A DNA stretch of 64,000 nt from Fremontodendron californicum (lineage: Eukaryota; Streptophyta; Magnoliopsida; Malvales; Malvaceae), in NCBI GenBank assembly GCA_030761205.1, contig JAULJL010000004.1, positions 19,999,172-20,063,171 of the forward strand, read 5' to 3'. A program made the position numbers and the translations under genes. Numbering within the stretch: position 1 is the stretch's first letter; each line of letters starts with the position of its first letter. A model generated the notes under the pieces. It had not been told where the DNA came from. It worked only from the letters and a program-made list of their open reading frames with translations, and did no database searches. Below, piece by piece: positions 44,613 to 56,752 of the stretch.

Positions 44613-46894
44613 CTACTTTCTTCCCTTTGTCCAGTCCTCCATCTTTTCTTGCTGATCCCTGTTCAACAACCTCAGGGGCATAACACCTTCCACTTGTGTT
44701 AAGTGTCCCAAACCTGCAATCTCTTGCTGACTTGAAGACCTGGGCATAGCCATGCTGTAGTCATATTTCCATGGCGCAGTTTTGCTTTCTTTGTATGAAA
44801 AGGAAGAAGGCAAATCTATGATTAGCTTGGGAGCAATTTTCTCAACAACCGGGGTAGCCTTCTCTGGATCATCATAATAGATGATCAAAGGTCTTCCTAT
44901 TCCATAGCCAGCCACATTCTCAATAACCTCTACTTCCTCCTCTGTCTCCTCGTAAAACTGGGCCTCTCCATTATCCATCATCTTTTGGACTTTAGCCAAA
45001 AAGTCCCCGCAGTCCTGTATGATATGACCTAAACATTTATGGAACGGGCACCAATTTTGCACCCTCTTTGCAACCATTTTTAAACTGTCTGCATCCTCTA
45101 TCATTCTTGCCTTAACCATCTCGACCCATACTATTAACGTTGGAGTCTTGACTTCCCTGGCATCCCTTCTTAACCTTCTGACTTCCCCTGTCAATACTGT
45201 ATTTACCCGATTCTCAGCATGATCGGGCTATGGTTTCCTGCTGCATTCGGCCCATTCTTTGACCCAAACTTCTCAACTCCGGTATTGATTAAGCTTTGGA
45301 CTTTCTTTTTGAAGGCAATGCAATCCTCCGTTGAATGCCCCTGAATTCCTACATGATATGCACAGTTGTTATTTGCATTGTACCATCTTGGGTATGGTGG
45401 GGTCAAAGGTTTAAGATATACGGGCTCGACAAGTTGGCCTTGTAGTAGTTTAGGATATAGCTCACCATAGGTGGTAGGAATAGGATCAAACTGGGTTTTT
45501 AATCGTTCCTTGGTGAACGATAGTCATTACGCGTGGGACCTTCAGTGTTTGGGATAGTGTTTCGAGAGAGGGTTATTTGTAGGGATATACCAGTTGGGAA
45601 TGGATGTTGTGGTATATTGGTATAGAGGTATGGATTTTGGTTAAGGTGGTTCACATTAGGGTAGTAAGAATTATACCCCATGTAAGGTGTGTAAGGTGTT
45701 GGAGGTGCATAATATGTAGTAGGAGTATAAGGCATGGGAGGTGTGTATGGTGTAGGAGGTGTATAGGGGTATTGATTAAAACTGACTGCATGTGTCTCCT
45801 CCTTCTTCTTTGCAGGGAAAACTCTTTTCTGGGTAGCAGACTCACCCCCTTCTATTTTCCCATTCTTAATAGAGGACTTTATCATCTCCCTAGATATCAC
45901 CATATCTGCAAAGTCCTTGGTGGCTCTTCCCACCAATTTATCATAATAAGGTGATTTCAGGGTATTGATGAAAAGCATTGTAGTTTCCTTGTTGGTTAAA
46001 GGGGGTTGCACTTGGGTAGGTAGGTCTCTCCATCTCTAAGAATATTCTTTAAAGCTTTCAGTAGCTTTCTTTTCCATGTTTTGGAGAGTTTCGACGGTCA
46101 GGCATCATGTCTGTCACATGCTTGTACTGTTCCATGAAAGCTTTGGCTAGATCCATCCAGGAATGGATTTTAGAACGGGTAAGCTGGTTATACCACCAAG
46201 TTGTGGACCCTATCTAGCTATCTTGGAAACAGTGGGTGAACAATTTGTCGTCTTCATCATGTCGGGTCATCTTCCGGCAATACATGGTCAAATGCATTGA
46301 TGGATTGGTAGTTCCGTTATATTTTTTTAAAGTCTGGTACTTTGAACTTTGGAGGAATCACCAGACCGTGCACTAAACTCTTCTCTTTGGCATCTAGACT
46401 TCCAAATAGCTCCACCCTTTCAACTGCCCTTAACCTTTCCTCTAGCAGCTGATATGTTTTTTGGGATTCTGCAGTTTCAACCCTCTCTAGTTCAGTCATC
46501 TTTGCCCTTTCCTTTTCAGACATTTCTTCAAAGTCTGGAACTTCCACATCAATTGGATCAACCCCAATATTACCCCTATTAGGACCAAAATTCTGTGCTT
46601 CAGCCGCTGGTTGGATGTAAATATAGGATGCTGCCCCAGTCGGAAGTTCATTTCCCACAGGCTGGGATGTCTGGCCATTTTTCTGTACCACCTCTAGTCG
46701 ATCTTCCTGGTTTACTTCCCCCATTCCGGAACTGAATTTTCTCCTGGCCGCTTCTACCTCATCATGGTACTCATCATCTCCATGAGTTTGGTCATTTGTT
46801 CCCGTGACTCCTCTTGAGACTTAGCTAACTATTCTTGCAGTTCTTTTTGAATTCTTTCCATCCTTTCAATTCTAGCAAGCTGATCGTTCTCCAT
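44613..46894 (-). pseudogene. Gypsy B gag (broken)
   Basis: The likely start is ATG at 46894 (MENDQLARIERMERIQKELQE), a short coiled coil also seen at 62493 in D. Next is 46724-46317 with LDAKEKSLVHGLVIPPKFKV. A frameshifted capsid part is followed by QPPLTNKETTMLFINTLKSP (46011), KATKDFADMVISREMI-type sequence, a Pro/Tyr-rich tract of YTPPMPY repeats, CAYHVGIQGHSTEDC (45406-45203) and a second motif CPFHKCLGHIIQDC (45194-44613). These non-standard Cys/His knuckles are usual in Tat gag. At least four frame changes break it. Confidence 0.85.
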
Positions 46895-47420
46895 AGCTCT
46901 TGCTTGAGATCGAGTATTGTAAGGGTGTGGAAAGTTTGATTCTTTCTGAGTGCGACCAATTGCACCTTTAGTTTTAAAACCATGGATTAGAAATTATTGA
47001 CACATTTTTTAAATTTATTTTATAAAAATGAATGAATGAATGAATAAATGACTAAATGTTAATGAATGAACAAATAAGTAAATGACTAAATATATATACC
47101 TGAATGACTAATTATAAAGAATAAATGAATGGACAAATAAATGACTAAGTGTATGAACAATTTATAAAGAATAAATGAATGAATGAGTGAGTGAACAAAC
47201 AAAAGATATAAATAAAGAAAAAATGAATGATGAATGCATTTAAAAGTATTGGCCCCAGGATAATTCCAACCAAATGGTCTTTCATTGATTTCCTGGAACT
47301 AAATACATCAAGGAAAAAAAATCACTGCTTAAGACAATCTGATAATTTGTCTATCCTAATTTAAAGATGCTATGACAAAACACCGGTCCTATAGTAACTC
47401 CCTCAGATCTTGGACCTTTT
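46895..47420 (-). other. spacer between ORF1 and gag of Gypsy B
   Basis: Non-coding. It contains a low-complexity tract at about 47020-47235 built from GAATGAATGAATAAATGACT-like tetranucleotide repeats, then 180 bp of unremarkable sequence. In D an AT-rich CATGCAT-type repeat occupies the corresponding place before gag. Confidence 0.7.
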
Positions 47421-49164
47421 TCACTGTCCTCTTTTGATTGCCTTGCTATTCAATCTGACCCTTATTTGTTCACGGCCCTTTGACATGTCAGCAGAAGCAT
47501 CACCGTGTAAGCTTTCCTTAGCTTGTCTCTCCAGTTTATTGGCTCGGGCTTCCTCATGCTTTGCTCTTTCTTCCCAATAGTTTTTCTCTTTCTTGAGGTT
47601 TTTGACTTCTTGCTCCCATTCCCTGGAAGTCTTGAGAGTCCCCTCGAATCTGAGCTCGAAACGGTACCTCTTGTTCTCCAAGTGTAATTCCTGAAGATCA
47701 CTTTTAGCAGTGTCCCTTTCTCTCTTGATCTTTTCCTTTTCTCTTTCTCGTGCTGATTCCCTATTTTTCATATCTTCAAGCTCTTCTTGCAAACGGGCAA
47801 TTTCCTTGCTCATTTAGGCCTTTTCTTTTTCGAATTCTGCCCTTGTAATTTCTAACTCCGATGGCGCTTCCTTGGGTGGCAAACTCAAAAGCTGAACTTC
47901 TTCCCCATTTGATGTCAACAACTTATCATTAACCCTCAATTCCCTCTATGTCAGGTAATCAGGTGTGACGATGTCGGCCTATCTAGCTACCTCCACTCGA
48001 TGAGTTTCCTTCCATGCTACTACAATCTCACGTACCTTTCTCGAGTATCCATCTTCTCTATAAGCAAACTCCAAATTACTAATGTCATAGGAGTAAACTG
48101 ACGGGATTTCGATTATCTCAGTACTAGCATTGGTGCATAGCTCACTCCTTCCCATACTTCCAATAATGGAACAGAAGCTTTATCTCGGCACTTGTACAAT
48201 GTCGGCATAAGAGCTATCCATGGAGCTCTCCAGATTATCATCTCATCCCCGATATTTCGAAATATGTTGATCCATTGTTCCTCAGTTCTATTTTCAAGCC
48301 AATCCCTCTTAAGAAATTCACCAATTGGTGCAAAAGACTTCCAATATGAGCGAAGAGGGAAATTCTCCTGTTTACAAAAATGGCTCTGAACCCATATGTA
48401 AAGGAGCTGTATACAACCTATAAAACGCCCTTTTCCTTCCTATCTACAGAAATTCAATGATCAGATTATTTCTTCTATAATTGCCGGAGCTGGGTTTACC
48501 TTCTGCTTAAGCCTCTCAAAAACATCAAATATCGCCACATCCACATACCATAATGTCTTTGGGAAGATAACTAAACCATAGATAGCCAAAGCAAAAATAT
48601 TCCTAACTGTCTCCTTACTTGAATGTTATGGATTAAGGTCCATAAAATATCCCATGATATGCAGTAGCTTTCCCCTTTTCGGACAACATGGCTTTCGACC
48701 CAATTTCTTTCCACTCCTAGAATTTTATACACCTTTTTCTTGAAACCCGGTGTCTTTGTATCCTTCAAATAAATACGGTCGGGAATAACGTTCTCAATAT
48801 GCAACAAGGTCGAATATTCCTCTATGGTTGGAGTCATATCCTTTCGGTTGAAGGTAAAACACCGATAAGCGGGATTCCAGAATTGCACCACAGCCCGGAT
48901 CACCTCACCACTGACCTTAACCCGAACTAAAAGTGCTATGTCCCCATAAGTCTGAGTGAAGGCTTCTTTTTCTGATATGTTCCATTGATTCCATATATCC
49001 ATCAATTCCTAGAGATCATTTTGCTTGATAGTAAGATCAACCTCGGCTGGCAATGCTGACACATATCCCGTCTTCAAACAATCCCCATTATCCTGCTGAC
49101 CTTTCTCGGACTGTTTCCTAACCTCTAAATTCTTCTCGACCACTGAGACACTCTGACCCTCCAT
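47421..49164 (-). pseudogene. Gypsy B ORF1 (extra ORF upstream of gag)
   Basis: The start ATG at 49164 (MEGQSVSVVEKNLEVRKQSE) is inferred from frame and context. After a stop at about 49006 the same frame continues MDIWNQWNISEKEAFTQTYG, LVRVKVSGEVIRAVVQFWNP, YRCFTFNRKDMTPTIEEYST, LLHIENVIPDRIY. This looks like the plant mobile-domain type of protein that I recall from Ogre ORF1. The middle (48570-47814) is frameshifted. The C-terminus (47813-47421) is a strong coiled coil: IARLQEELEDMKNRES, REREKEKIKRERDTAK, WEERAKHEEARANKLERQ. An ORF before gag is a hallmark of Ogre; its biochemical role is unknown. Confidence 0.75.
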
Positions 49165-49810
49165 GAAAGCCCTTTTGGTTGAATAATATCCAAATACCAA
49201 TAACCTTCCATGTGCAAAAAGTGATGACAATAATGCAAAAAAAAATGAATTAGTAACGGGAATAACTTCGAATAATAAAAAAAATAATTCAAAACAATAA
49301 TTATCTCTGAGGATGCCAACCAAATTTCGGCATAATAACACCCCTGGGATAAAATACCAACACTTATTACGGGCGTTGTGATGTACGTTCATCATTGTCC
49401 GATTTTTAAAAATAAACTTATTCGAAGAGTAGAATAGAAGGTAAAAGGATTGGAAATATTCCTCCATGTGTTCTTAACTTCAGGATATATAATTGGAAAT
49501 CCGGCATGGCTTCACCTAGGTTTACTATATGAAGGTGAATCGGTTCTAAAAGCCCCGAATTGTTCCTCATTGTCGCCGGTGAAGGCTAGTAAGGCACCCC
49601 GATAAAAGCGGGTCCAATTCGTTAGAGTCTATTTCCCTAGACCATGCGGATTATTAATCACGAAGGCTTAGGTAATTTAGTACACCGGAAGTGTTTCACT
49701 AGCCTATGCGGATTGTTAATCACGAAGGCTTAGTTACTTTGCTCCCATCTAACAGGACGGAACCCGAGTATAGGATTCATGATATGCAAATGCATGTGCA
49801 GTGTGTGAAT
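49165..49810 (-). other. Gypsy B 5' UTR (left arm of an inverted repeat)
   Basis: From 49810 down it reads, on the minus strand, CTATTCACACACTGCACATG, GGGTTCCGTCCTGTTAGATG, TCGTGATTAACAATCCGCAT (a repeated ~65 bp sub-unit), GGAACAATTCGGGGCTTTTA, and onward to ORF1. It is closely similar to 51869-52210 in opposite orientation. The first ~310 bp of UTR and the primer site expected before CTATT are absent. Confidence 0.82.
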
Positions 49811-49878
49811 AGTGTAGACACCTAATTTTGTCCGGACCACTAAAACAGGTATGTTTTCTTCCTAAATTGATGTTTTAG
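49811..49878 (+). repeat. 68 bp plus-strand LTR head, inverted copy
   Basis: TGTAGACACCTAATTTTGTC through TTGATGTTTTAGAA is identical by eye to the complement of 51801-51868. It is preceded by AATAG, the complement of the CTATT target site. It then jumps without transition into LTR sequence of opposite orientation at 49879. Confidence 0.9.
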
Positions 49879-51868
49879 AAGAAAAATTTTTCAAGAGCTT
49901 TTTATAAGAAAGGATGAAGAAGGAACTTAAAGAGGAACATTGAAAACACTTATTTAAAAAGAAAAATCAAAAGAAATTCACCAAAATAATAATCAAAACA
50001 GCAAATCAAGAATGGAAAATCAAAGAAAGTGCAAGAGTATGGTGCTTGAAGCAACCTCTAGAAGCTATCTTTCAAGGTTTTTATCTTCTAACTTTATTTT
50101 CTTTTCTAAACTTTTCTTTTTGCTTTTCAACAATGGAGAGAAAATCAGCAAAAACCAAGAGAGAATAGAGAGTGAGTGTAGCTGAAAATGAAAGAGAGAC
50201 CCCCTTTCTTTAGTGTGGCCGAAACCCTCTCTAGGCTAGGATGTTGTCATTTTTCCATCAACCAATTTTCATCCAAGGGCTATTGATCCAAGATGTTTAA
50301 AACATGAAATTATCACCCTTAGATTAGGCCATCAGCTATCCACAATTACAGCTATTCAAGAATCTTAAGCCATTATGTTGACACTCTCCCTCTTCATGCA
50401 TTGGTCCATGTGGCTTATTTGCAAAGGCTTGATCAAAAAATCACTAGCTAACTCTTCATTGTTGGCCTTTTGATTAAAAAATCATAAAATTCCTACCTAT
50501 ATTTGGGCCTTGTCCAGCTAGCCCCTTTCCTTCCAGCCCATATTTCATTTTTTAAAAGGCAAGAAAAGCACTTTTCGGTTTCTTGGGTAAAACGACCCTT
50601 TTGCCCTCCGAACGTAAATAAATGGAAAACGGACTCCAAATTCAAAATTTATTTTTTCAATACTTTCAAAATAATAAAAAATTGAATTCTGGTAGTTTTC
50701 AAAAATTTTCGAGTCCATTTGCTATTTATTTCGATTTTTTCTTCCAAAATTGCCCATTTATGCCCCCAAATTTTACCATTTTTTAAACGAGCTCCAAACC
50801 AAGATTTTTCTTCACCAATCTCTTCCAAATAATTTAAAAGTGTGATCTAGAAGTTTTCATAATTTTTGGAACTCATTTGGTATTTTTTTATGATTTATCT
50901 GCTTGAATTACTACATAGGGGACCTGGGATTTGGCTATTTGGCAAACGAACTCAGAATCAAGATTTTATTTCGCCAATCTCTTCCAAATAATTTAAAAAC
51001 GAGATTTGAAAATTTTTAGAATTTTTGGAGTTCATTTGCTATTTTTTCGGGATTTATCTTCTTGAATTTCGCATAGGAGACTCGGGATTTAGCCATTTTG
51101 CAAACGAACTCTGAATCAAGATTTTCTTTTTCCAATCTCTTCCAAATGATTTAAGAATGAGATTTGAAATTTTTCAAAATTTTTGGAGTTCATTTGCTAT
51201 TTTTCCCAAATTTTCCAATTTTGCCCTTTTATCTCCAAAACCCGGTTTTGCTCAAAACAAGTACGATTTTTAGATTTTCTTCAAACTGAGCCTTGGGCTA
51301 TCCTTTTTTAATCACTTCTCATCCATTAGGGGCTTTAGTCCTACCGAATCGGGCCATTTCTTATAATTCTTCCCAATTTCACCGAAATCTATCAAAAACC
51401 CTAATTCTCGGTTTTCTTCCAGATTGACTTTTCTTTCAGTTTTTCTTTCAAGTGGCTACTCCATTAACCATAGTCAGTGCTTATCTTTCATTTGGAACCT
51501 TCAATTTTTACCAATTCGATCGTTTAAGCACTTTTCCCTAAATTTCTCGGAATATGGTTTCCTTTCTATTGAATCTCCATAACCCAACTCCCGAACTCCA
51601 TATCCTTCGATGTAGACCTCGGATTATCAAAATTCTTTCACCATTTTTCAATTGAACTTAAAATCTTGATTTTGAAAGTGGGTTGACTTTTTTAGTAGTT
51701 GACTTTTTGGGGTTGACTTTTTCAAGTTTGACTTTTTATGCTCGCCCTCTTAAACTAAGTCTCGGAGTACGACCTGCATGATGAAAAAAGTCTTTTTACA
51801 TTCTAAAACATCAATTTAGGAAGAAAACATACCTGTTTTAGTGGTCCGGACAAAATTAGGTGTCTACA
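49879..51868 (-). repeat. Gypsy B 5' LTR, truncated to its first ~2 kb
   Basis: The plus strand ends GTCCGGACAAAATTAGGTGTC then TACA, the complement of the LTR start, followed by CTATT. The sequence matches LTR4 from about 34910 to 36725. The 3' ~2.6 kb of the LTR, including the minisatellite and LTR end, is missing; the break is at 49878/49879. Confidence 0.88.
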
Positions 51869-51873
51869 CTATT
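51869..51873. repeat. target site duplication CTATT, right copy (Gypsy B)
   Basis: It matches 32115-32119. The 5' UTR of D resumes here with CACACACTGCACATGC. Confidence 0.82.
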
Positions 51874-53616
51874 CACACACTGCACATGCATTTGCATATC
51901 ATGAGCCCTATACTCGGGTTCCGTCCTTTTAGGTGGGAGCAAAGTAACTAAGCCTTTGTGATTAACAATCCGCATGGGCTAGTGAAACACTTCCGGAGTA
52001 CTAAATTACCTAAGCCTTCGTGATTAACAATCCGCATGGGCTAGGGAAATAGACTCTAACGAATTGAACCCATTTTTATCGGGGTGACTTACTAGCCTTC
52101 ACAGGCGACAATGAGGAACAATTCAGGGCTTTTAGAACTGATTCACCTTCATATAGTGAACCTAGGCGAAGCCATGCTGGATTTGCGATTAGATATCCCA
52201 AAGCTAGGAACACATGGATGAATATTCCTAATCTTTTTAATTTCTATTCTATATTACGAATAAGTTTACTTTTGCAAATCAGGAAATGATAAATGCACAT
52301 CGCCCATAATAAGTTTTGAAAATAACAAAAGGTTTTTGCATGCATTTTATTACTGCTCTTTGGTTGGTTAATGCGTTACACTATTCTTGATATTTGTTTT
52401 TATAAATTGTTGGGATATTTAGGACAAGGATTATAGATAGGCGTTGAAAGGTTTCTTCTGTTCCTCCACACATATTACACTTGCATTTGCATAACATGAA
52501 CTCGCTACCTGGGTTCCGTCCTTTTAAGTGGGAGTAAAGTAACTACGCCTTCGTGATGATCCTCCGTATGGGCTAGTGAAACACTTCCGGAGTCTAAAGT
52601 ACCTAATGCCTTCGTGATGATCCTCCGTATGGGCTAGTGAAACACTTTCGGAGTATAAAGTACCTAATGCCTTCATGATGATCCTCCGTATGGGCTTAGG
52701 AAAATATACTCTAACGAATTGGACCCGTTTTTATCGAGGTACCTTAATAGCCTTCACCGGCGACAGTGAGGAACGATTCGGGGCCTTTTAGAACTGATTC
52801 ACCTTCATATAGTGAACCTAGGCAAAGCTATGCCGAATTTTTGATAGATATACCGGAGTTAGGAACACATGGAGGGATACTTCTGACCTTTTATTACCTA
52901 TTTTACATCTCAAATAAGTATTGTAGATCGGGCAACGATGTACGTACATCGCCCGTAATAAGTTTAATACCCCGTCTCGAAGGCATCGTGATGCCTAAAT
53001 GAGTCTATACTGTTGGGGCAAGTGTTCACTAACTTTTTGAAATTGAAAATATAAAAATTCTTTTTCAAACATTTTGCATTTTGCACATTTCATGCATATG
53101 TGAATAGAGCATGTATGTTTATGGTTGTATTATTGATCTCATTTTTTGCAATAAACGGATGGTGATAATAATCTCATTTGATGGTTTCATAAACATTCAT
53201 TGGTTGAATAAGAATTGTAGACCGGAAGTGTTGAATGAACATTTTCATATTGTACCATAGTAGGATCCATTACTCCGAAATTATTTTGAAAAATAATATG
53301 ATTGCTTTTTCATAGAGAAAACATGTTTCAAAAAATCATAGATTAAATTTGGAGGCAAATTTTGCATAATGAGATTTTTGAATAATCAAGATTTGGTCCC
53401 ACTAATTTCATGTACATGGTCATTCTTTGTATCTACCTTTGTGTTAATTCATTTATTCTTTGCATGTATCATTTTGACATCATATTATAGTCATAGCATG
53501 CATGGTCATTCATTGTAGAATACGTGTATAACATGCATGGTCATTATTTGTATATACCTGTGCATCAATTTATTCATTTTTTACATGCATCATATTTGGC
53601 ATTAGATTGCATCCAT
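51874..53616 (+). other. Gypsy D 5' UTR, second part, with internal duplication
   Basis: A ~0.5 kb module (CACATGCATTTGCATATCAT, GGGTTCCGTCCTTTTAGGTG, GATTCACCTTCATATAGTGA, AGGAACACATGGATG, CATCGCCCATAATAAG) at 51874-52325 is repeated at 52466-52985. Each carries ~65 bp sub-repeats with the AACACTTCCGGAGTA motif (two and three copies). From about 53000 the sequence is AT-rich, and 53430-53616 has a GCATGCATGGTCATTC-type repeat. No ORF1 like that of B is present. Confidence 0.78.
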
Positions 53617-53621
53617 GGCAT
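53617..53621. repeat. target site duplication GGCAT, left copy (Element E)
   Basis: GGCAT directly precedes TGTTGTCGG and recurs at 60686-60690. Confidence 0.85.
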
Positions 53622-55160
53622 TGTTGTCGGATTTACACCACGCAAGTGCACATATCCTTGACAAGTAATATAATGAAAAGTAGAGTGTTGAACCCACGAG
53701 GAATTGTTACTAAATTTGCTAAGTACTAAAATTAACACAACTCAATCTTATCTAAACAATTAATTAAAGATGATAATAAAAAAAAAATTATAAGAAACTA
53801 ATATTAAAAGCAAGTAAATTAAAAAGATGAATTCAATTAATTATAAAAGCCTAGGATTACAACTTCCATCAACACTTCGCTTGAATCTCTCTCTACCTCT
53901 TCACTTGATTAATGATCCTGAGTTGTTAACCTAGAGTTCTATCTTATTTATAAGGATTTTCCAATGGTCTCATAAAAATATCCTTCTTAACCAATTAACT
54001 ATATTCCTATGATAATTGAGTTAAAGAAGAACTCATTAAGCTTAGGCTCTAACAATGGTTACACATGACAAGTAAGTGTATCCTTACCCTACTTGTAGAT
54101 CAATTCATCCTAATAAATGAATATGAAACATGTGTCATTCAATCCATGTCTAACACTAAACTCCCTTTTCCAAGTTGTATTTAGGTTAACAAATCAATCT
54201 AATTGGTGGCCAATCAACTAGAAGCATTAAGAACAAGAATGAACAAACAACTAAACAAACCATTAAATCAAGCTAAAGAGAGAAAGTAAATTCAAACCAT
54301 GTGTTGAGTTCCATTGAAATCCTTGTAAAAGAGATTTAGTTCATGATAATTAATGAAAACAAATAATCAAATAGTTTCACCACATCAACAATACAAGAAA
54401 AATAAAGAAGATAAAAGAGAAAAGAAGAAACTAAGAGTTGTCAGTTCTTGAGTCTTCAATCTTCAAGCTTCCAATCTTCTTGATAGAAGTTAATGGTGGC
54501 TATCTTCTTGAGAGAGAATTAGGTTTCTAGATGTCCAATCTCCCTTATTCTGACCTAAAAGAGTCCTATTTAAGGTGTCCAAGGCCTCCTGGAGTCTGAA
54601 ACTTCATTCCCAAGCAAGACACAGGTAAGATTTGCGTTTTTCCATTTTTGCAGGTATTTTTCATGCCCCTTGGAGCCGAGGCAACAGATTTTGGCGTCGC
54701 GGCACCACTGCTACTGCCTCCTTGGTGTTTCTCCTCCATTTGTCTGAATTGGTTCTTGTCGACTTCTCAAACTTCGTCAGCTACTTTTCTAGGAAAATCT
54801 TGTCCGATTTTGATGCGATTTATACTGTTGGAAAGGTATTGAAGTCATATTTAAAGAAGGAAGTTTTCTCATTTTAAGTCTTTAATATCGAGTTTTTCTT
54901 GAAAGAAGCTCTGGAGGTCGAATCTGCCTGCTCATTGGAATGCACCAATTTTTTTCGTTTTGCACCTCAAAGCTCCAGATCACCTTGGACCTATTAAAAC
55001 ACATAAATAACAACTAAATAACTATTTTTAAACATAAAATGGATAATTAAAATAAATAAAAAATATCTAAAACTAATCAAATCCTAATAAAATCCTCAAG
55101 GACTTAGACGATTCAAAAGCATAAAAGGTGGCAAAATAACTATATTTCCTAGAGTTATCA
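53622..55160 (-). repeat. Element E 3' LTR (1539 bp)
   Basis: Plus-strand ends are TGTTGTCGGATTTACACCAC and CTAGAGTTATCA, so the LTR is TGATAACT...CGACAACA in sense. It is very similar to the right LTR with scattered substitutions and small indels. Confidence 0.93.
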
Positions 55161-55173
55161 CACCCCCAAACTT
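55161..55173 (-). promoter_or_regulatory. polypurine tract of Element E
   Basis: The complement reads AAGTTTGGGGGTG and touches the 3' LTR. An identical 13-mer lies inside the element at 56452-56464. Confidence 0.78.
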
Positions 55174-56752
55174 AATATTTTGCTAGTCCTCTAGCAAAAC
55201 AAAACTAAACAAACTAACTAAATAACCTGACACAAAACATCACTCAAGATAAATGCACTCAAACAATGATTTCTTTATTTTCCTCAAAAGTTATCTCAAA
55301 ATCATGATTCAAGTTAGAACATAAACATAATCCAAATCTATGATTCAATTCAATCGTAAACTTCATGCTTGAATGGATTTTCAGTGTGTGTGTGTATAAT
55401 CTCTTGTCTAATCAATGCATGCAATCCAAATAAGTTTATATCAATGAAAAATACGAATTAGTACTAGACTCTCATATGTTTGCTTTTGATCTCTCTCTCC
55501 AAAAGTAGACTAACACTTCATCAAGAATCAAGTTGGTCTTTATTAAGCTTGTAATGTAAGGCTAGGGTCAAGGTATGATAAAGGATAAATTTTGGTTTAA
55601 GTTCACCCATAGACACATTACATTTTTATCAAGATTTTTGGGAGCTATAGTCTTCTCCTCAAATTACATTCTTTCTTCTTTTGAATGCACTTCCTTTTTG
55701 CTTCACCAATTTATTCACTTTTTTTATTTGATTTTCTGTTCTTCGTTTTCGAAGAACCATAACTCTCTTTTTTTTATTATTTTTATGTCACCACTATTTC
55801 ACTCAAATTTGACATGGCTCATAATTGTTTCCTGTAATATCATCACATGCCTATGTAGTGAAGGTTAATCATGGTTTTTCATAGTTGGGTAGGCTAAAAG
55901 ATGTGGCAATCAAAGAAAATAGATATATCAATTAAGCTCAAAGAGGTAGACTAAGGATGTTAATGTATAAAGGTAAGCTCAAAAGGCTCAAACGATCCAG
56001 AGAGGATATTAATGTATAAAGGTAAGCTCAAAAGGCTTAAACGATCCAAAGATGGCCTAAATCACTTCCTCAACTTAGTGTTGTCTAGGATTTCGCCTTG
56101 AGAGAGAATCAAACAAATTCTAGGTTCTAGACATAATTATAATTCACATCAAAATAATCAGTCTTTAAATAAGCAATGCAAATCTAAGCAAGAGATTAAG
56201 TGCTCAATTTGTGAAAATTACATCCTAACCTGACACGAACAAAAGAATTTAAAATAAATTCTTCTCATGCTTATGTTTTCCAAAAAATCAAGATAAATCA
56301 ATAACTAAAATTCATCATTGGATAAGGATTTCATCATTCTAAGTGCAATGTATCTCAAGCAAAAGCAAAAAAAAAAAAAATATGTATTTTTTTTAGACTC
56401 CTAATAATAAAATTAGACAATCAAACAAACTAAAATAAATCTAAAGAGACACACCCCCAAACTTAAAACAAACATTGTTCTCAATGTTTAGAAATAAAAA
56501 AAGTAAGAACAAGAAAACTCCCCTATCGATGCAAGCAAAGGAGGAGAAACTTTAGTTTTCCTCTTAGACTTTGTCATGCTTGTCCAAGTTAGGTGAATAG
56601 TCACTACAAAACAAAACAAAGTAAAAAAAAAATTAATAAAAATAAAAATACTCTAAAAATTAAAAGAAAAGAAAAATAAACAATTTAGAACTTGGGTTGC
56701 CTCCCAAGAAGCGCTTGATTTATAGTCATCGGCTTGACTATCTCATTGTTCA
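55174..56752 (-). other. Element E non-coding interval between protease and 3' LTR
   Basis: 1.6 kb, AT-rich, no recognised domain. It includes a direct repeat of AGGTAAGCTCAAAAGGCT plus AAACGATCCA (about 55972 and 56021) and a second polypurine-like 13-mer at 56452-56464. This is where RT would lie in an autonomous relative. Confidence 0.75.

Larger units (their letters stand above)
32120..51868 (-). mobile_element. Gypsy B: nearly complete Ogre-like element inserted in Gypsy D
   Basis: On the minus strand the order is truncated 5' LTR (51868-49879), inverted junction copy (49878-49811 plus UTR), 5' UTR, ORF1, gag, protease with linker, intron, RT-RNase H, second RNase H, integrase, 3' UTR with arrays, polypurine tract, 3' LTR (36725-32120). 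CTATT flanks both ends. The total of 19.7 kb fits the large size known for Ogre elements. The primer site and 3' half of the 5' LTR have been replaced, so it cannot replicate, quite apart from the coding defects. Confidence 0.88.

Noticed and set aside
47020..47235. GAATGAATGAATAAATGA tract as a regulatory element
   Set aside because: Simple low-complexity sequence in a spacer with no counterpart in D; nothing beyond slippage is needed to explain it.
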